A DNA stretch of 64,000 nucleotides from NCBI RefSeq assembly GCF_000013365.1, contig NC_007778.1:496001-560000 (forward strand), in the 5' to 3' direction. Every line of letters starts with the position of its first letter. Within the stretch, counting starts at the first letter, position 1. Positions 18,079 through 27,765 of this stretch are shown in pieces. A program made the position numbers and the translations under genes. The notes beneath the pieces were generated by a model, which worked only from the letters and a program-made list of their open reading frames with translations, was not told the DNA's origin and ran no database searches. The stretch comes from Rhodopseudomonas palustris HaA2. GTDB taxonomy: Bacteria > Pseudomonadota > Alphaproteobacteria > Rhizobiales > Xanthobacteraceae.

Positions 18079-18480
18079 ATGATTGGTCTAGTACTTGTGA
18101 CCCACGGGCGCCTTGCCGACGAGTTCAAGGCAGCGCTGGAACACGTGATGGGGCCACAAAAGCAAATCGAAGCCGTCACGATCGGCGCCGAAGATGACGC
18201 CGACCTGTGTCGCAGCGACATCATCGAGGCGGTGAATCGCGTCGACAGTGGTGACGGTGTTGCGATTCTGACCGACATGTTCGGCGGAACGCCGTCGAAC
18301 CTTGCGATCTCCTGTATGAGCCGCCCCAAGGTCGAAGTGCTCGCCGGGATCAATCTGCCGATGCTGGTGAAACTGGCCAAGGTCCGCGAGGAACGCGCTT
18401 TGCCCGATGCGATCGCTCTCGCCCAGGAAGCCGGGCGCAAATACGTCACCATCGCCAGCCGGGTGCTGGCCGGAAAATGA
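18079..18480 (+). CDS. PTS IIA component, mannose/sorbose family (EIIA-Man)
   Basis: Protein of 133 residues. It begins MIGLVLVTHGRLADEF; His-9 in VTHG is the phosphorylation site of mannose-family EIIA. IEAVTIGAEDDADLC and DGVAILTDMFGGTPSNLAIS are family hallmarks. In alphaproteobacteria it works without a sugar-transporting EIIC, as part of a regulatory phosphorelay EI-Ntr, HPr, EIIA. A GCGAGGAG ribosome site lies seven bases before the ATG. It overlaps the HPr gene by four bases (ATGA). The 131-bp gap before it has no terminator, but its own promoter could be there. A role in potassium, PHB or virulence control is known from relatives but is not shown here. Confidence 0.93.
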   Translation: MIGLVLVTHGRLADEFKAALEHVMGPQKQIEAVTIGAEDDADLCRSDIIEAVNRVDSGDGVAILTDMFGGTPSNLAISCMSRPKVEVLAGINLPMLVKLAKVREERALPDAIALAQEAGRKYVTIASRVLAGK

Positions 18481-18803
18481 CCGCAGACGTGCCCCAGCCC
18501 GCGACAGACGCACAGGCGGGCACCACCGCCGGAAAAATCTCCCGGGAGATTCCCGTCATCAACAAGCGCGGCCTGCACGCCCGGGCCTCCGCCAAATTCG
18601 TGCAGATGGCCGAGAAGTTCCAGGCCGACGTCACCGTGACGCGCAACGGCGAGACCGTCGGCGGCACCTCGATCATGGGCCTGATGATGCTGGCCGCCGG
18701 GATCGGCACCACCGTCACCGTCTCGGCGACCGGCCCCGAGGCGCAGCAGGCCGTCGACGCGCTGGCCCAGCTGATGGCCAGCAAATTCGGCGAAGACGAG
18801 TAA
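18477..18803 (+). CDS. Phosphocarrier protein HPr
   Basis: HPr, the small phosphocarrier of the PTS. The active-site His lies in NKRGLHARASAKFV at about residue 34, and the regulatory Ser region is GGTSIMGLMMLAAG (Ser about 65), the substrate of the HprK encoded just upstream. The protein has 108 residues; about 20 at the N terminus (TADVPQPATDAQAGTTAG) are extra compared with the usual 85-90 residue HPr and look flexible. It is the last gene of the chvG-hprK-EIIA-HPr run. Both the His site (for EI-P) and the Ser site appear functional. Confidence 0.93.
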   Translation: MTADVPQPATDAQAGTTAGKISREIPVINKRGLHARASAKFVQMAEKFQADVTVTRNGETVGGTSIMGLMMLAAGIGTTVTVSATGPEAQQAVDALAQLMASKFGEDE

Positions 18804-18848
18804 TCCTCAGCCGTCAATCTCGCGTTCCGCGCCGCCATCCGCTGCGCC

Positions 18849-18956
18849 GTCATCCTGAGGCGCTCGCCCGCAGGGCGAGCCTCGAAGGATGCGGACACGG
18901 GGACTGCGCGTGCCGCCCATTCGTCGAGGCTCGCTGCGCGCGCGCCTCAGGATGAC
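18849..18956. repeat. Palindromic element, GTCATCCTGAG family (copy 1)
   Basis: The termini are perfect 11-bp inverted repeats: GTCATCCTGAG at 18849-18859 and CTCAGGATGAC at 18946-18956. Internally it has GCTCGCCCGCAGGGCGAGC and a CCTCGAAGGATG arm. The same termini and internal arm occur at 49923-50064. It fills the gap between the convergent HPr and GT39 genes. Confidence 0.85.
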
Positions 18957-18958
18957 GT

Positions 18959-20500
18959 CTACGTCTTCCCCGTCGCTGATGGCGGCAGCACCAGGAAGAA
19001 CACGTCCTGCACCGTGCCGCCGGCGATCCCGAGCAGCGGCCGGCTGAGCCAGACCTTGCTGCGCAGGATCTGCGGCTGCGCCGCGACGATCTGCTCGGCG
19101 ACCGACAGGCAGGACTGATCCGCCGCCGGGCACACCAGCGCCGCGCCGCGCGCGGCGGCGTCGGCTTTCAGCGTCGCCAGATCGGCGGTCGCGAAGGCGC
19201 GGCTGTCGGTGCGCAGATAATACGCGGTGTTCTGCGCCAGCACGGTTTCGCCCGCCACCAGTGCGATCGGCCTGTCGGTGTGGCGCTGCCAGACCCGCGC
19301 GATGTCGTCGGCGAGCAAGGAAGCGTATTCGAACGGCTCCGGCGGGCTGCTGCTGTGGATCGCCACCGCCACGCCCGGCGCCGCGGCGAGGATCGTCAGC
19401 GCCAGCGCCGCGGCCCCGATCAGCATCCGCCGCAGCGCGTCGCGGCCGACCGCGATCAGCGGCGACGACAGCAGCACGATCGGCAGCAGCGTCCAGGCCG
19501 GCATCGTCCACAGCGGCACGATGCGGATGCCGGTCACGAGCGCCACCGGCGCCGGCGCCACGATCATCAGCACCTGGATCGTGACGATCAGCCGGCGCTG
19601 CGGGTCCGCCGGCCAGACGCTCTCGATCAATGCCGCGCGCGACGGCCGCAGCAGCAGCCAGGTGGCGATCAGCGCCAGCGCCGCATAGCCGACACAGCCG
19701 GCGAGATAGCGTAGCGTGTCGAGCGCATTGTGCCCGAGGCCGTCGGCTTCCCGCGCCGCCGCATAGGCAAAGGTCGGGAAGCGGTGCTCGACCAGCCAGG
19801 CGACATGCGGCGCCAGCACCAGCCCGCCCGCGACGATCATCAGCCACGGCGCCGGGGAGGCGAAGAACCGCGCCCGCCGCCGATCCAGCAGCGCGGCGAG
19901 CCCGAGCGAACCGACCAGCACGATCGACCAGTATTTGCCCAGCATCGACGCGCCGGCGAACACCCCCGCCAGCGTCGGCCACAGCCAGCCGCGCTGTTCG
20001 AACGCGCGCAGAAAACCATGGATGGTCAGCGCCCACAGCGGCAGCAGCACCGCATTGGCGTTGTATTTCAGCGCGATGAAATTGAAGAACGGGATCAGCG
20101 TCAGTGTCGCCAGCCCGAACAGCGCCTTCTCGGCCGTCATATAGCGCCGCATCGTCCGCCAGGCGATGTACAGCGTGACGGCGATGTTGACGGTGGCCAG
20201 CAGATGGAACGTCAGATCCGACACCGGCACGACACTGAACCAGGCGCGTGCAACCCAGGCCGAGAACGGCGGATGCTTGTCAGTGCCGAACGCCAGATGC
20301 TGCGACCAGGCGTACAGCTCGGTTTCGTCGGCGTGCAGGTCGCGCGGCCAGGTGGCGATGGTGCGGTACGCGGTCCAGATCGCCGCATAGACCGCCAGCG
20401 ACAGGATGACGGTACGCTCCTGCCGTTTGGGATCGAGCAGGGCGTCGATCCAGCGCGCGATCAGCGACAGGCGGGCGCGGGACGTGGCGATCGAGGTCAT
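18959..20500 (-). CDS. GT39/PMT-like integral membrane glycosyltransferase
   Basis: Protein of about 513 residues with some ten or more hydrophobic helices. The first periplasmic loop contains [13 protein letters not shown] with the acidic pair typical of GT-C fold enzymes (PMT, ArnT, GT39 family), followed by [15 protein letters not shown], the usual KHPP motif of bacterial DUF-type mannosyl/arabinosyl transferases. The C-terminal 170 residues form a soluble domain ([20 protein letters not shown]). Such enzymes transfer a sugar from an undecaprenyl-phosphate carrier to lipid A or another surface acceptor; the acceptor here is unknown. ATG at 20500 is chosen for fit to the cytoplasmic N terminus. 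It converges on a palindromic repeat and is divergent from lepA. Confidence 0.8.
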   Translation of the reverse strand: MTSIATSRARLSLIARWIDALLDPKRQERTVILSLAVYAAIWTAYRTIATWPRDLHADETELYAWSQHLAFGTDKHPPFSAWVARAWFSVVPVSDLTFHLLATVNIAVTLYIAWRTMRRYMTAEKALFGLATLTLIPFFNFIALKYNANAVLLPLWALTIHGFLRAFEQRGWLWPTLAGVFAGASMLGKYWSIVLVGSLGLAALLDRRRARFFASPAPWLMIVAGGLVLAPHVAWLVEHRFPTFAYAAAREADGLGHNALDTLRYLAGCVGYAALALIATWLLLRPSRAALIESVWPADPQRRLIVTIQVLMIVAPAPVALVTGIRIVPLWTMPAWTLLPIVLLSSPLIAVGRDALRRMLIGAAALALTILAAAPGVAVAIHSSSPPEPFEYASLLADDIARVWQRHTDRPIALVAGETVLAQNTAYYLRTDSRAFATADLATLKADAAARGAALVCPAADQSCLSVAEQIVAAQPQILRSKVWLSRPLLGIAGGTVQDVFFLVLPPSATGKT

Positions 20501-20643
20501 CCGGACCCTGGGTTCGAGGCATGCGCGGCGGACATCAGCCGGTTCGATCGTCCCCGTCAAGCACGGCAAAAGCGGCGGTTTTTCGGGCGGTTGCGGGCGC
20601 CCTTCGCCTTGCCGCGCCGGAGTCCCGGTGCTATCTCGCGACC

Positions 20644-22455
20644 ATGACCACCGCCCCCATCGACAACATCCGCAACTTCTCCATCGTCGCCCATATCGAC
20701 CATGGCAAGTCGACGCTCGCCGACCGGCTGATCCAGATCACCGGCGGGATGTCCGACCGCGAAATGGCCGGCAAGGAGCAGGTGCTCGATTCGATGGATA
20801 TCGAGCGCGAGCGCGGCATCACCATCAAGGCGCAGACCGTGCGCCTGAACTACCGCGCCAAGGACGGCAAGGACTACATCTTCAACCTGATGGACACGCC
20901 CGGCCACGTCGACTTCGCCTACGAAGTGTCGCGGTCGCTGGCGGCCTGCGAGGGTTCGCTGCTGGTGGTCGACGCCTCGCAGGGCGTCGAGGCGCAAACG
21001 CTGGCCAATGTCTATCACGCGCTCGACGCCGGCCACGAGATCGTGCCGGTGCTCAACAAGGTCGATCTGCCGGCCGCCGAGCCCGACAAGGTCAAGCAGC
21101 AGATCGAGGACGTGATCGGGCTCGATGCCTCCGACGCGGTGATGATCTCGGCAAAGACCGGCCTCGGCGTGCCCGACGTGCTGGAGGCGATCGTGACCCG
21201 GCTGCCGCCGCCGCAAGGCGACCGCTCCGCGCAGCTCAAGGCGCTGCTGGTCGATAGCTGGTACGACGTCTATCTCGGCGTCGTGGTGCTGGTCCGCGTC
21301 GTCGACGGCGTGATGAAGAAGGGCCAGCGCATCCGGATGATGGGCACCAACGCCGCCTATGATCTGGAACGCGTCGGCTACTTCACCCCGAAGATGACCT
21401 CGGTCGACGAACTCGGCCCCGGCGAGATCGGCTTCATCACCGCGGCGATCAAGGAAGTCGCCGACACGAGAGTCGGCGACACGATTACGGACGACAGGAA
21501 ACCGATCACCGAGATGCTGCCGGGCTTCAAGCCGGCGATCCCGGTGGTGTTCTGCGGCCTGTTCCCGGTCGACGCCGACGATTTCGAGACGCTGCGCGGC
21601 GCGATGGGCAAACTCAGGCTCAACGACGCCTCGTTCTCGTTCGAAATGGAAACCTCCGCCGCGCTCGGCTTCGGCTTCCGCTGCGGCTTCCTGGGGTTGC
21701 TGCACCTGGAGATCATCCAGGAGCGACTGTCCCGCGAATTCGACCTCAATTTGATCGCGACCGCGCCGAGCGTCATCTACAAGATGACGCTGACGGACGG
21801 CACCGAAATGGAGATCCACAATCCGGTCGACATGCCGGACGTGGTCAAGATCGCCGAAATCCAGGAGCCGTGGATCGAAGCGACGATTCTGACGCCCGAC
21901 GAATATCTCGGCTCGGTGCTGAAGCTGTGCCAGGACCGCCGCGGCAATCAGAAGGAGCTGACTTACGTCGGCGCCCGCGCGATGGTGAAATACGACCTGC
22001 CGCTCAACGAAGTGGTGTTCGATTTCTACGACCGCCTCAAGAGCGTGTCGAAGGGCTACGCCTCGTTCGACTATCACCTCACCGAATACAAGCCGGCCGA
22101 TCTGGTGAAGATGCAGATCCTCGTCAACGCCGAGCCGGTCGACGCGCTGTCGATGCTGGTGCACAGGACGCGCGCCGAAGGCCGCGGCCGCGCCATGGTG
22201 GAGAAGATGAAGGAGCTGATCCCGCCGCACATGTTCGTCATCCCGATCCAGGCGGCGATCGGCGGCAAGATCATCGCCCGCGAAACCGTCCGCGCCCTGC
22301 GCAAGGACGTCACCGCCAAATGCTACGGCGGCGACATCACCCGCAAACGCAAACTTCTGGAGAAACAGAAGGAGGGCAAAAAGAAGATGCGCCAGTTCGG
22401 CAAGGTGGATATTCCGCAAGAGGCGTTCATTGCGGCGCTGAAGGTGGATAGTTGA
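20644..22455 (+). CDS. lepA: Elongation factor 4
   Basis: Ribosome-associated GTPase of 603 residues that back-translocates or assists stalled ribosomes. G motifs are intact: [14 protein letters not shown] (G1), RGITIKAQT (G2), [12 protein letters not shown] (G3), [10 protein letters not shown] (G4) and SAKTGLGV (G5). EF4-specific C-terminal sequences are [20 protein letters not shown] and [20 protein letters not shown] at 20644 gives the normal [19 protein letters not shown] beginning. The stop lies three bases from the stop of the convergent restriction gene at 22459, an unusually tight join that suggests the cassette was inserted directly behind lepA. Confidence 0.97.
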   Translation: MTTAPIDNIRNFSIVAHIDHGKSTLADRLIQITGGMSDREMAGKEQVLDSMDIERERGITIKAQTVRLNYRAKDGKDYIFNLMDTPGHVDFAYEVSRSLAACEGSLLVVDASQGVEAQTLANVYHALDAGHEIVPVLNKVDLPAAEPDKVKQQIEDVIGLDASDAVMISAKTGLGVPDVLEAIVTRLPPPQGDRSAQLKALLVDSWYDVYLGVVVLVRVVDGVMKKGQRIRMMGTNAAYDLERVGYFTPKMTSVDELGPGEIGFITAAIKEVADTRVGDTITDDRKPITEMLPGFKPAIPVVFCGLFPVDADDFETLRGAMGKLRLNDASFSFEMETSAALGFGFRCGFLGLLHLEIIQERLSREFDLNLIATAPSVIYKMTLTDGTEMEIHNPVDMPDVVKIAEIQEPWIEATILTPDEYLGSVLKLCQDRRGNQKELTYVGARAMVKYDLPLNEVVFDFYDRLKSVSKGYASFDYHLTEYKPADLVKMQILVNAEPVDALSMLVHRTRAEGRGRAMVEKMKELIPPHMFVIPIQAAIGGKIIARETVRALRKDVTAKCYGGDITRKRKLLEKQKEGKKKMRQFGKVDIPQEAFIAALKVDS

Positions 22456-22458
22456 GGG

Positions 22459-23280
22459 TCAGACCTCGTCGTCGTCATCTTCGCGCCCGGGCGCAGCAAG
22501 AATCTCAGTGTCGCCCTCGGCCCATTTGAAGGCTGATTTGTTCCGCGCGTCGTAGGCTTCGACGATCGTGCCGATCGCCTGTTCGAAGGTCATCAGCGAG
22601 GAGGGACGTCCGGTGCGTGGCGGAGCGTCCATCACGTCGAAGAACCCGGTGACACCAAAGCTCGCCGGCTCGGCATCATACAGGCCGATCAATATCCTCT
22701 CGAACAGAGTCGTATCGTCGACCGGCTTCTCTCGCCCGGCTCGATAGCGGAATATCTGAACCGCCTGTCCGAAACTGGATGGCGCAGTCCCTCCGTCATT
22801 GCAGGCATCCAGCGGAATAAAGACCACCGCACAAAGTACGGAATACGGCTGCCGCTCGTGGTAGTCCGCAGCTTCGGCTCTCAGCTCGTTGTCGACGCGC
22901 GTGTAGTTTTTCGTATAACGCTTGGTCTTGGCGTCGCGGAAATTGATCGTCTTGATCGAGACTCCGAGCCCCAATCCGAGTTCGACCGTCGAGTAGTTCA
23001 CGTCGAGCTTCTTCAGGCCCTTGCCGGTTCGCGCTTTCGACTCTTGGCCGAGGCCGTCGGGGTTCGGCAGAATTCCGTCGAACGACTTCCGAAGGGCGTC
23101 GGCGAACCGTTGCGACAGCGCGCGCGACAGGCCTTCTGCGTAGTTCTTCTTGTCGGTGGCAGAGCCCTTCTCGACGACGCTGCGATCGCCGGCCCAATCG
23201 AGCTCTCGACGAATCGAATTTTCCGATACGGCGGTCTTGTCCGTCGAGAATCGTCTTGTGGGGGTCTTGGCTTTCGCCAT
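22459..23280 (-). CDS. Putative type II restriction endonuclease of the M-Vsr-R cassette
   Basis: Protein of 273 residues of no firmly recognised family. It is the third gene of a tight minus-strand run behind a C5 methyltransferase and vsr (three bases after the vsr stop), the usual place of the cognate restriction enzyme. A possible nuclease core is LKKLDVNYSTVELGLGLG then VSIKTINFRD, where D, E and K could form a PD-(D/E)XK-like site. ELRAEAADYHERQPYSVLCAV follows, resembling the helix-strand part of such folds. The C terminus ends in an acidic GREDDDDEV. Some similar proteins beside methyltransferases are annotated as restriction enzymes, but this is inference. A different effector of the cassette cannot be excluded. 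Confidence 0.62.
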   Translation of the reverse strand: MAKAKTPTRRFSTDKTAVSENSIRRELDWAGDRSVVEKGSATDKKNYAEGLSRALSQRFADALRKSFDGILPNPDGLGQESKARTGKGLKKLDVNYSTVELGLGLGVSIKTINFRDAKTKRYTKNYTRVDNELRAEAADYHERQPYSVLCAVVFIPLDACNDGGTAPSSFGQAVQIFRYRAGREKPVDDTTLFERILIGLYDAEPASFGVTGFFDVMDAPPRTGRPSSLMTFEQAIGTIVEAYDARNKSAFKWAEGDTEILAAPGREDDDDEV

Positions 23281-23283
23281 CCG

Positions 23284-23703
23284 CTACCTCATCAGCCCTT
23301 TCAGCCGACGTCGCACCTTGGTCGGCGTGCGCGTCTCGCATTCCCAGATCGTCACCACCCTGAACCCCATCGCACGCAGAAGGCGCGTCTTGATCTTGTC
23401 TCGCTTCACGTTGGCCGCGAACTTCGCCAGCCAGAACTCCCGATTGCGCGTCGGCGTGGTGGTTCGGTGGCATCCCTGGTGACGATGCCAGAAGCAGCCG
23501 TTGACGAATATCGCCCAATGGTGGGTCTTGTTGGCGAAATCGGGGGAGCCCGGCAGCGTTCTCACGTTGCGTCGGAAGCGCAAGCCCAGTTCACGCAGCA
23601 CGTCGGCGACGTCGTCCTCCGCCCTCGTGCGCTTCTGCCGAACCCGGCGCATCAAGGCCGACCGCGCGGGGTCGACCGGCGTCTCGCAGGCGGTCGAACT
23701 CAT
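23284..23703 (-). CDS. vsr: Very short patch repair endonuclease
   Basis: Vsr nicks DNA at T:G mismatches that arise when 5-methylcytosine deaminates, so it guards the methyltransferase's own sites. The 139 residues contain RSALMRRVRQKRTRAED (Vsr N-terminal helix), LPGSPDFANKTHHWAIFVNG with the catalytic Asp (about 55), and GCFWHRHQGC with the His and Cys ligands of the active site and zinc. ATG at 23703 overlaps the methyltransferase stop in ATGA, indicating translational coupling. The pairing of vsr with a C5 methyltransferase is typical of complete restriction-modification cassettes. Confidence 0.93.
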   Translation of the reverse strand: MSSTACETPVDPARSALMRRVRQKRTRAEDDVADVLRELGLRFRRNVRTLPGSPDFANKTHHWAIFVNGCFWHRHQGCHRTTTPTRNREFWLAKFAANVKRDKIKTRLLRAMGFRVVTIWECETRTPTKVRRRLKGLMR

Positions 23704-24872
23704 TCGGCCGCGAGCAGCGTGCGGCCTTCCTGGACGAACGCGTCGATGGCTCGAACATGATCGAGATGAGATCGCACCCTGTCCTTGAAGCCCGGTACGA
23801 AGCGCAAGCTGCTCTTCTCGATCCGCGACAAAAACCCTGCCGTGGCGCGAGCCGACAGCAGTCTCGGCTCGTAGCGCAGGAAGTCCTGAAGGCTCGGCCG
23901 CTTCGCCCATTTGGGAAATTCGGAGATCGCGACTTCACGGCAGGCTTTGCCGTCGGAGCGCGCCGCCTTGGGCCAATCGCCGCGGACGACGCTGCCGCCG
24001 TCGCGCGATCTGTCGTATGCTCCGGGCGCGTTCAACCGCTGTCCGATCCACGCCGCGACCGGCTTGCTGACGGCATTGCCGACCAGCGACCATCGGAACG
24101 ACGCGCGGGCCACCCTCTCGGCCGGCTTCGTCCAGTCGGCGGGAAGTCCCTGAAGCCGCTCGGCGTCGCGGATATCGGGTGTCACGATTTCCCCGTTCGG
24201 CATCAGGATCGCCGGCGGCGAAGGAATGCCGACCGTGGAGCCGTTCTTGAGCGTCGGCACGCAGTCGGGGCCCCATCCCAGACCGCGCGTTCCTTCGGTC
24301 CAGTAGAAGCCGTGGGCGTGGCTTTGCAGGCTTGTCTGCAGCCCGGCGGGCTCCGCGTCGTCGACCAGCAGGACATCGGCCGGATCACCCTCGATGCTCG
24401 CCAGAAAGAACACCCGCGCGCGCCGATGCGGCAAGAAGCTCAGTGAATTCACAACGCGGTAGGCCCAGCGATAGCCGCGCCTTTCGAATTCGGAGACCAG
24501 CCGGGTCATGGCGCTGCCGCCGTCGAGGCGCAGCATGAACGAGACGTTCTCCAGCAGCACCCATTTCGGCCGGCTGCGATCGATCAGCCGGAAAACATGC
24601 GTCACCAGCCCCGACTTCCCGCCCTTGATCCCGGCGGTCTTGCCGGCTTGGCTGAGGTCCTGGCAGGGAAAGCCGGCCGTCATCAGCTCGACCTCGGAGG
24701 GCAGCGACGTCAACGTCGCGACATCGCCGACATTCGGGGCGCCCTTGAAGCGGTGTTCCAACACCGCCCCGGCGGGCTGCCAGATTTCGGACAGGATTAC
24801 CGTCTCGTGCCCGGCCCGATGAAGACCAAGCTCGAGCCCTCCGATGCCAGCGAAAAGTCCTGCAATTTTCAT
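23700..24872 (-). CDS. DNA (cytosine-5) methyltransferase
   Basis: C5 methyltransferase of 390 residues. Motif I is GLFAGIGGLELGL (S-adenosylmethionine binding), motif IV TAGFPCQDLSQAG with catalytic Cys at about 70, motif VI LLENVSF at about 107-113, motif VIII FLPHRRARVFFLA and motif X LVGNAVSKPVAAWIG. The target-recognition region between VIII and X is short (about 100 residues), with sequences such as GFYWTEGTRGLGWG. A C-terminal extension of about 110 residues after motif X is unusual for small Dcm-like enzymes. The ATG at 24872 follows a GGGGGC stretch. First gene of the M-vsr-R run; recognition sequence unknown. Confidence 0.93.
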   Translation of the reverse strand: MKIAGLFAGIGGLELGLHRAGHETVILSEIWQPAGAVLEHRFKGAPNVGDVATLTSLPSEVELMTAGFPCQDLSQAGKTAGIKGGKSGLVTHVFRLIDRSRPKWVLLENVSFMLRLDGGSAMTRLVSEFERRGYRWAYRVVNSLSFLPHRRARVFFLASIEGDPADVLLVDDAEPAGLQTSLQSHAHGFYWTEGTRGLGWGPDCVPTLKNGSTVGIPSPPAILMPNGEIVTPDIRDAERLQGLPADWTKPAERVARASFRWSLVGNAVSKPVAAWIGQRLNAPGAYDRSRDGGSVVRGDWPKAARSDGKACREVAISEFPKWAKRPSLQDFLRYEPRLLSARATAGFLSRIEKSSLRFVPGFKDRVRSHLDHVRAIDAFVQEGRTLLAAE

Positions 24873-25030
24873 GATGCCCCCGCCGGCAATGTTCCCTAAT
24901 TGTTCGTATTTGGCAAGGCCGAACTGAAGGCCCGATGCGAGCTCGTACGCGCTCCATCGGTCGGGCCGCAAGGCGCCGTTTTGCGTCAGATCACGCCGCC
25001 GCGCCCGGATCCGTCGCATGATTGCGCCCC

Positions 25031-26848
25031 ATGACTGCCACCCGTCATCCCTTTGCCTCCGACATCGACGCCGCCACCCGGATCGCCGAGCCGGATTTCG
25101 ATCTGCTCGACGCGCTGGTGCGGACCGACGATCCGGACGACCAGGCCCACACGCTGGCGCGCGTGGTGTTGGCGGCGTTCGACAATTATTACGCGGTGTC
25201 GCGGCGGATTCCGGCGCTGGCGCAGGCGGCGTTCGAGGCGCGCGACTGGGCCGCCACGGTGCGGCTGTCGAAAATCCGGCTCGGGCTGTACACCGCCTGC
25301 ATCGATCAGCTGGTGCCGCTGCTGAAGGCCGGGCTGCCCGAGCTCGCCAATGACGAACAGCTCTGGGCGCGCGCCGAGGCCGAGCTGCTGGCGGCGATCG
25401 CCGAGCGCTACGAGGCCGATTTCGCCTTCGCGTTCTGGCAGTCGCTGCGCCGCAAGCTGGTCAGCGACGAATGGCGGCCGGTGTCCTACGATACCGGGCC
25501 GGCGGCGCGGCCGAAGGCGACCAGCGCTGCGATCCTCAAGACCATCGCCACGACGCTGCCGATCAGGCCGGCGGTGATCCGCGACATCCTCGACGGCGCC
25601 GGCCTCCGCGGGCCGTGGCGCGATCGCGACGGCGACGCCGCGCTCGCCGCGGCCGCGATCGAGGCTGCGCTGGAGCCGCTCGGCCCGCGCGCCGGCGAGA
25701 CCGCGAAGATCGAGATCGCCGAGTCCGGCTTCTTCCGCAATCGCGGCGCCTGCCTGGTCGGGCGCGTCCGGCTGCGCGACCGCGGCGACATGCCGATGCG
25801 CAACCTGCCGCTGTTGATCGCGCTGCTCAACGAGGACGACGGCCTCGTCGTCGATGCGGTGCTGTGCGACGCCGACGAGCTGCAATACGCGTTCTCCTCG
25901 ACGCTGGCCAATTACCACGCCACCAATCCGCATTATCACGAGCTGGCGCGGCTGTTGCACGAACTGATGCCGAAGCGGCCGCTCGGCACGCAATATTCCT
26001 GCATCGGCTTCCACCACCTCGGCAAGGTCGCGGTGATGACCGAGATTCTCGCCGAGCACCGCAGGAGCAAGGAGAAGCTCGACACCGCGCCGGGTTTCAA
26101 GGGCACGGTGGCGATCGCGTTCACGATGCCGTCCTCGGCCTATGTGCTGAAGATCATCCGCGACCATCCCACCGACGACTACAAGTTCGACTATTTCGAC
26201 GGCCTCGACGCGGTGCTGCGCAAATACAATCTGGTGCACGAGATCGATCGCGCCGGCTCGATGCTCGACAACATCATCTACTCCAACGTCAAGCTCGAGC
26301 GCACGATGTTCGCGCCCGATCTGCTCGACGAGCTGCTGGAATCCGGCATCGACACCGTGACGCTGGAACGCGGCGCGCTGGTGTTCCGGCATCTGATCGT
26401 GCAGATCAAGCTGACGCCGCTGCCGCTCTATCTCACCACCGCGTCCGCCGCCGATGCCCGCGCCGCGGTGATCAATCTCGGCGACTGCATCAAGAACAAC
26501 GCCGCCGCCGATATCTTCAACAAGGACCTCGACGGCCGCAACTACGGCGTCAGCCGCATCCGCAAAGTGTATCTGTTCGACTACGACGCGGTCGAGCCCC
26601 TGACCGACGTCCGGGTCCGCGGCGACGACGCGCCGCCGGGGCCGGAGTTCGAGGACGGCGTGGTGTTCCGCCCGGCCGACATGCTCGGCGGGTTGCGGAT
26701 CGACGACCCGGCGCTGCGCCGCGCCTTCCGCGACGCCCATCCCGAGCTGATGCAGCCGGAGTATTGGCAGGGCATGCAGCGCGCGCTGCGCGCCGGCAAG
26801 GTTCCCCGCGTGATGAACTATCCGGCGGCCCGGCGGCTGCGGCGTTAG
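25031..26848 (+). CDS. aceK: Isocitrate dehydrogenase kinase/phosphatase
   Basis: Bifunctional enzyme of 605 residues that phosphorylates and inactivates isocitrate dehydrogenase, steering carbon to the glyoxylate shunt, and reverses this. AceK signatures are DNYYAVSRRIPALAQAAFE near the start, KGTVAIAFTMPSSAYVLKII (ATP-binding region), DNIIYSNVKLERTMF and INLGDCIKNNAAADIFNKD. Length is slightly above the E. coli enzyme (578). In enteric bacteria it lies with aceBA; here the neighbours are a restriction cassette and a CysZ/EI24-like gene, so it is alone. Presence of aceK suggests growth on acetate or fatty acids. ATG at 25031 is preferred to a TTG at 25022. Confidence 0.94.
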   Translation: MTATRHPFASDIDAATRIAEPDFDLLDALVRTDDPDDQAHTLARVVLAAFDNYYAVSRRIPALAQAAFEARDWAATVRLSKIRLGLYTACIDQLVPLLKAGLPELANDEQLWARAEAELLAAIAERYEADFAFAFWQSLRRKLVSDEWRPVSYDTGPAARPKATSAAILKTIATTLPIRPAVIRDILDGAGLRGPWRDRDGDAALAAAAIEAALEPLGPRAGETAKIEIAESGFFRNRGACLVGRVRLRDRGDMPMRNLPLLIALLNEDDGLVVDAVLCDADELQYAFSSTLANYHATNPHYHELARLLHELMPKRPLGTQYSCIGFHHLGKVAVMTEILAEHRRSKEKLDTAPGFKGTVAIAFTMPSSAYVLKIIRDHPTDDYKFDYFDGLDAVLRKYNLVHEIDRAGSMLDNIIYSNVKLERTMFAPDLLDELLESGIDTVTLERGALVFRHLIVQIKLTPLPLYLTTASAADARAAVINLGDCIKNNAAADIFNKDLDGRNYGVSRIRKVYLFDYDAVEPLTDVRVRGDDAPPGPEFEDGVVFRPADMLGGLRIDDPALRRAFRDAHPELMQPEYWQGMQRALRAGKVPRVMNYPAARRLRR

Positions 26849-26971
26849 CTGCGCGTCTGCCCTCACGCTGAAGCACTGCCGCGCCCGCCGCGGCGACCGG
26901 GCTCCGCCCTTGCCGAACCCTCCCGCCGCCTCTACCTGTGCGAAGCCCATTCCCGGACGAGGACACCGCCC

Positions 26972-27718
26972 ATGCTCGACGCCGCCATCAAGGCGCTGAC
27001 CCAGATTCTGTCGCCGCCGATGCGCTCGATCCTGTGGCGCTCGATCGGCTTCGCGCTGGCGCTGATCGCGGTGGCGGCGATCGGGCTGCAGCGGCTGCTG
27101 AGCTGGGCGGCGACGTCGAGCGAGCTTTGGGCCGAGGCTGCGCTGGGCGGTTTCCAGACCCCGCTCAACATCCTGTCCTGGGTGCTGTCGATCGCCGCCG
27201 GGCTCGGCATCGTGGTCGGCGCGGTGTTCCTGATGCCGGCGGTGACCTCGCTGGTCGCCGGCATCTTCGTCGACGAGGCCGCCGAACATGTCGAGCGCGA
27301 ATATTATCCGCACGAGGAGCCGGGCGTCGCGCTGCCGGTCGGCGTGGCGCTGATCGAAACCATCAAGACCGCGCTCTTGACCATCCTGGTCTATCTGATC
27401 GCGCTGCCGTTTTTGTTCTTCGCCGGCGCCGGCGTCATCGTGTTCTTCGTCGCCACCGGCTGGCTGCTCGGGCGGGAATATTTCGAGCTGGCGGCGATGC
27501 GCTTCCGCCCGGCCGCCGAGGCCAAGGCGATGCGCCGCGACAATGCCACCACGGTGTTCATCGGCGGCCTGGTGATCGCCGCCTTCGTGTCGATCCCGAT
27601 CGTCAATCTGGCGACGCCGTTGTTCGGCATGGCCTTCATGGTGCATCTGCACAAGCGGATGTCCGGCTCGCGGCCGGAGCTGATCGCGCCCGAGCGGCGG
27701 GAGATCGGCGCACGCTGA
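26972..27718 (+). CDS. EI24/CysZ-like membrane protein
   Basis: Inner-membrane protein of 248 residues with about five hydrophobic segments. The pattern FLMPAVTSLVAGIFVDEAAEHVE followed by LLTILVYLIALPFLFFAG and FVATGWLLGREYFELAAMR is that of the EI24 (DUF) / CysZ family, where the central loop with EREYYP and GREYFE is conserved. CysZ in enteric bacteria transports sulfate; in alphaproteobacteria the substrate is usually not known. The gene is 123 bp after aceK. It ends 48 bp before the convergent 36-residue ORF. Transport of sulfate is inference from a distant family. Confidence 0.78.
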   Translation: MLDAAIKALTQILSPPMRSILWRSIGFALALIAVAAIGLQRLLSWAATSSELWAEAALGGFQTPLNILSWVLSIAAGLGIVVGAVFLMPAVTSLVAGIFVDEAAEHVEREYYPHEEPGVALPVGVALIETIKTALLTILVYLIALPFLFFAGAGVIVFFVATGWLLGREYFELAAMRFRPAAEAKAMRRDNATTVFIGGLVIAAFVSIPIVNLATPLFGMAFMVHLHKRMSGSRPELIAPERREIGAR

Positions 27719-27765
27719 CGCGCAGCGCGACCCGATCCGGGAGGCCGTGAGGACGGCCGCCGCGA

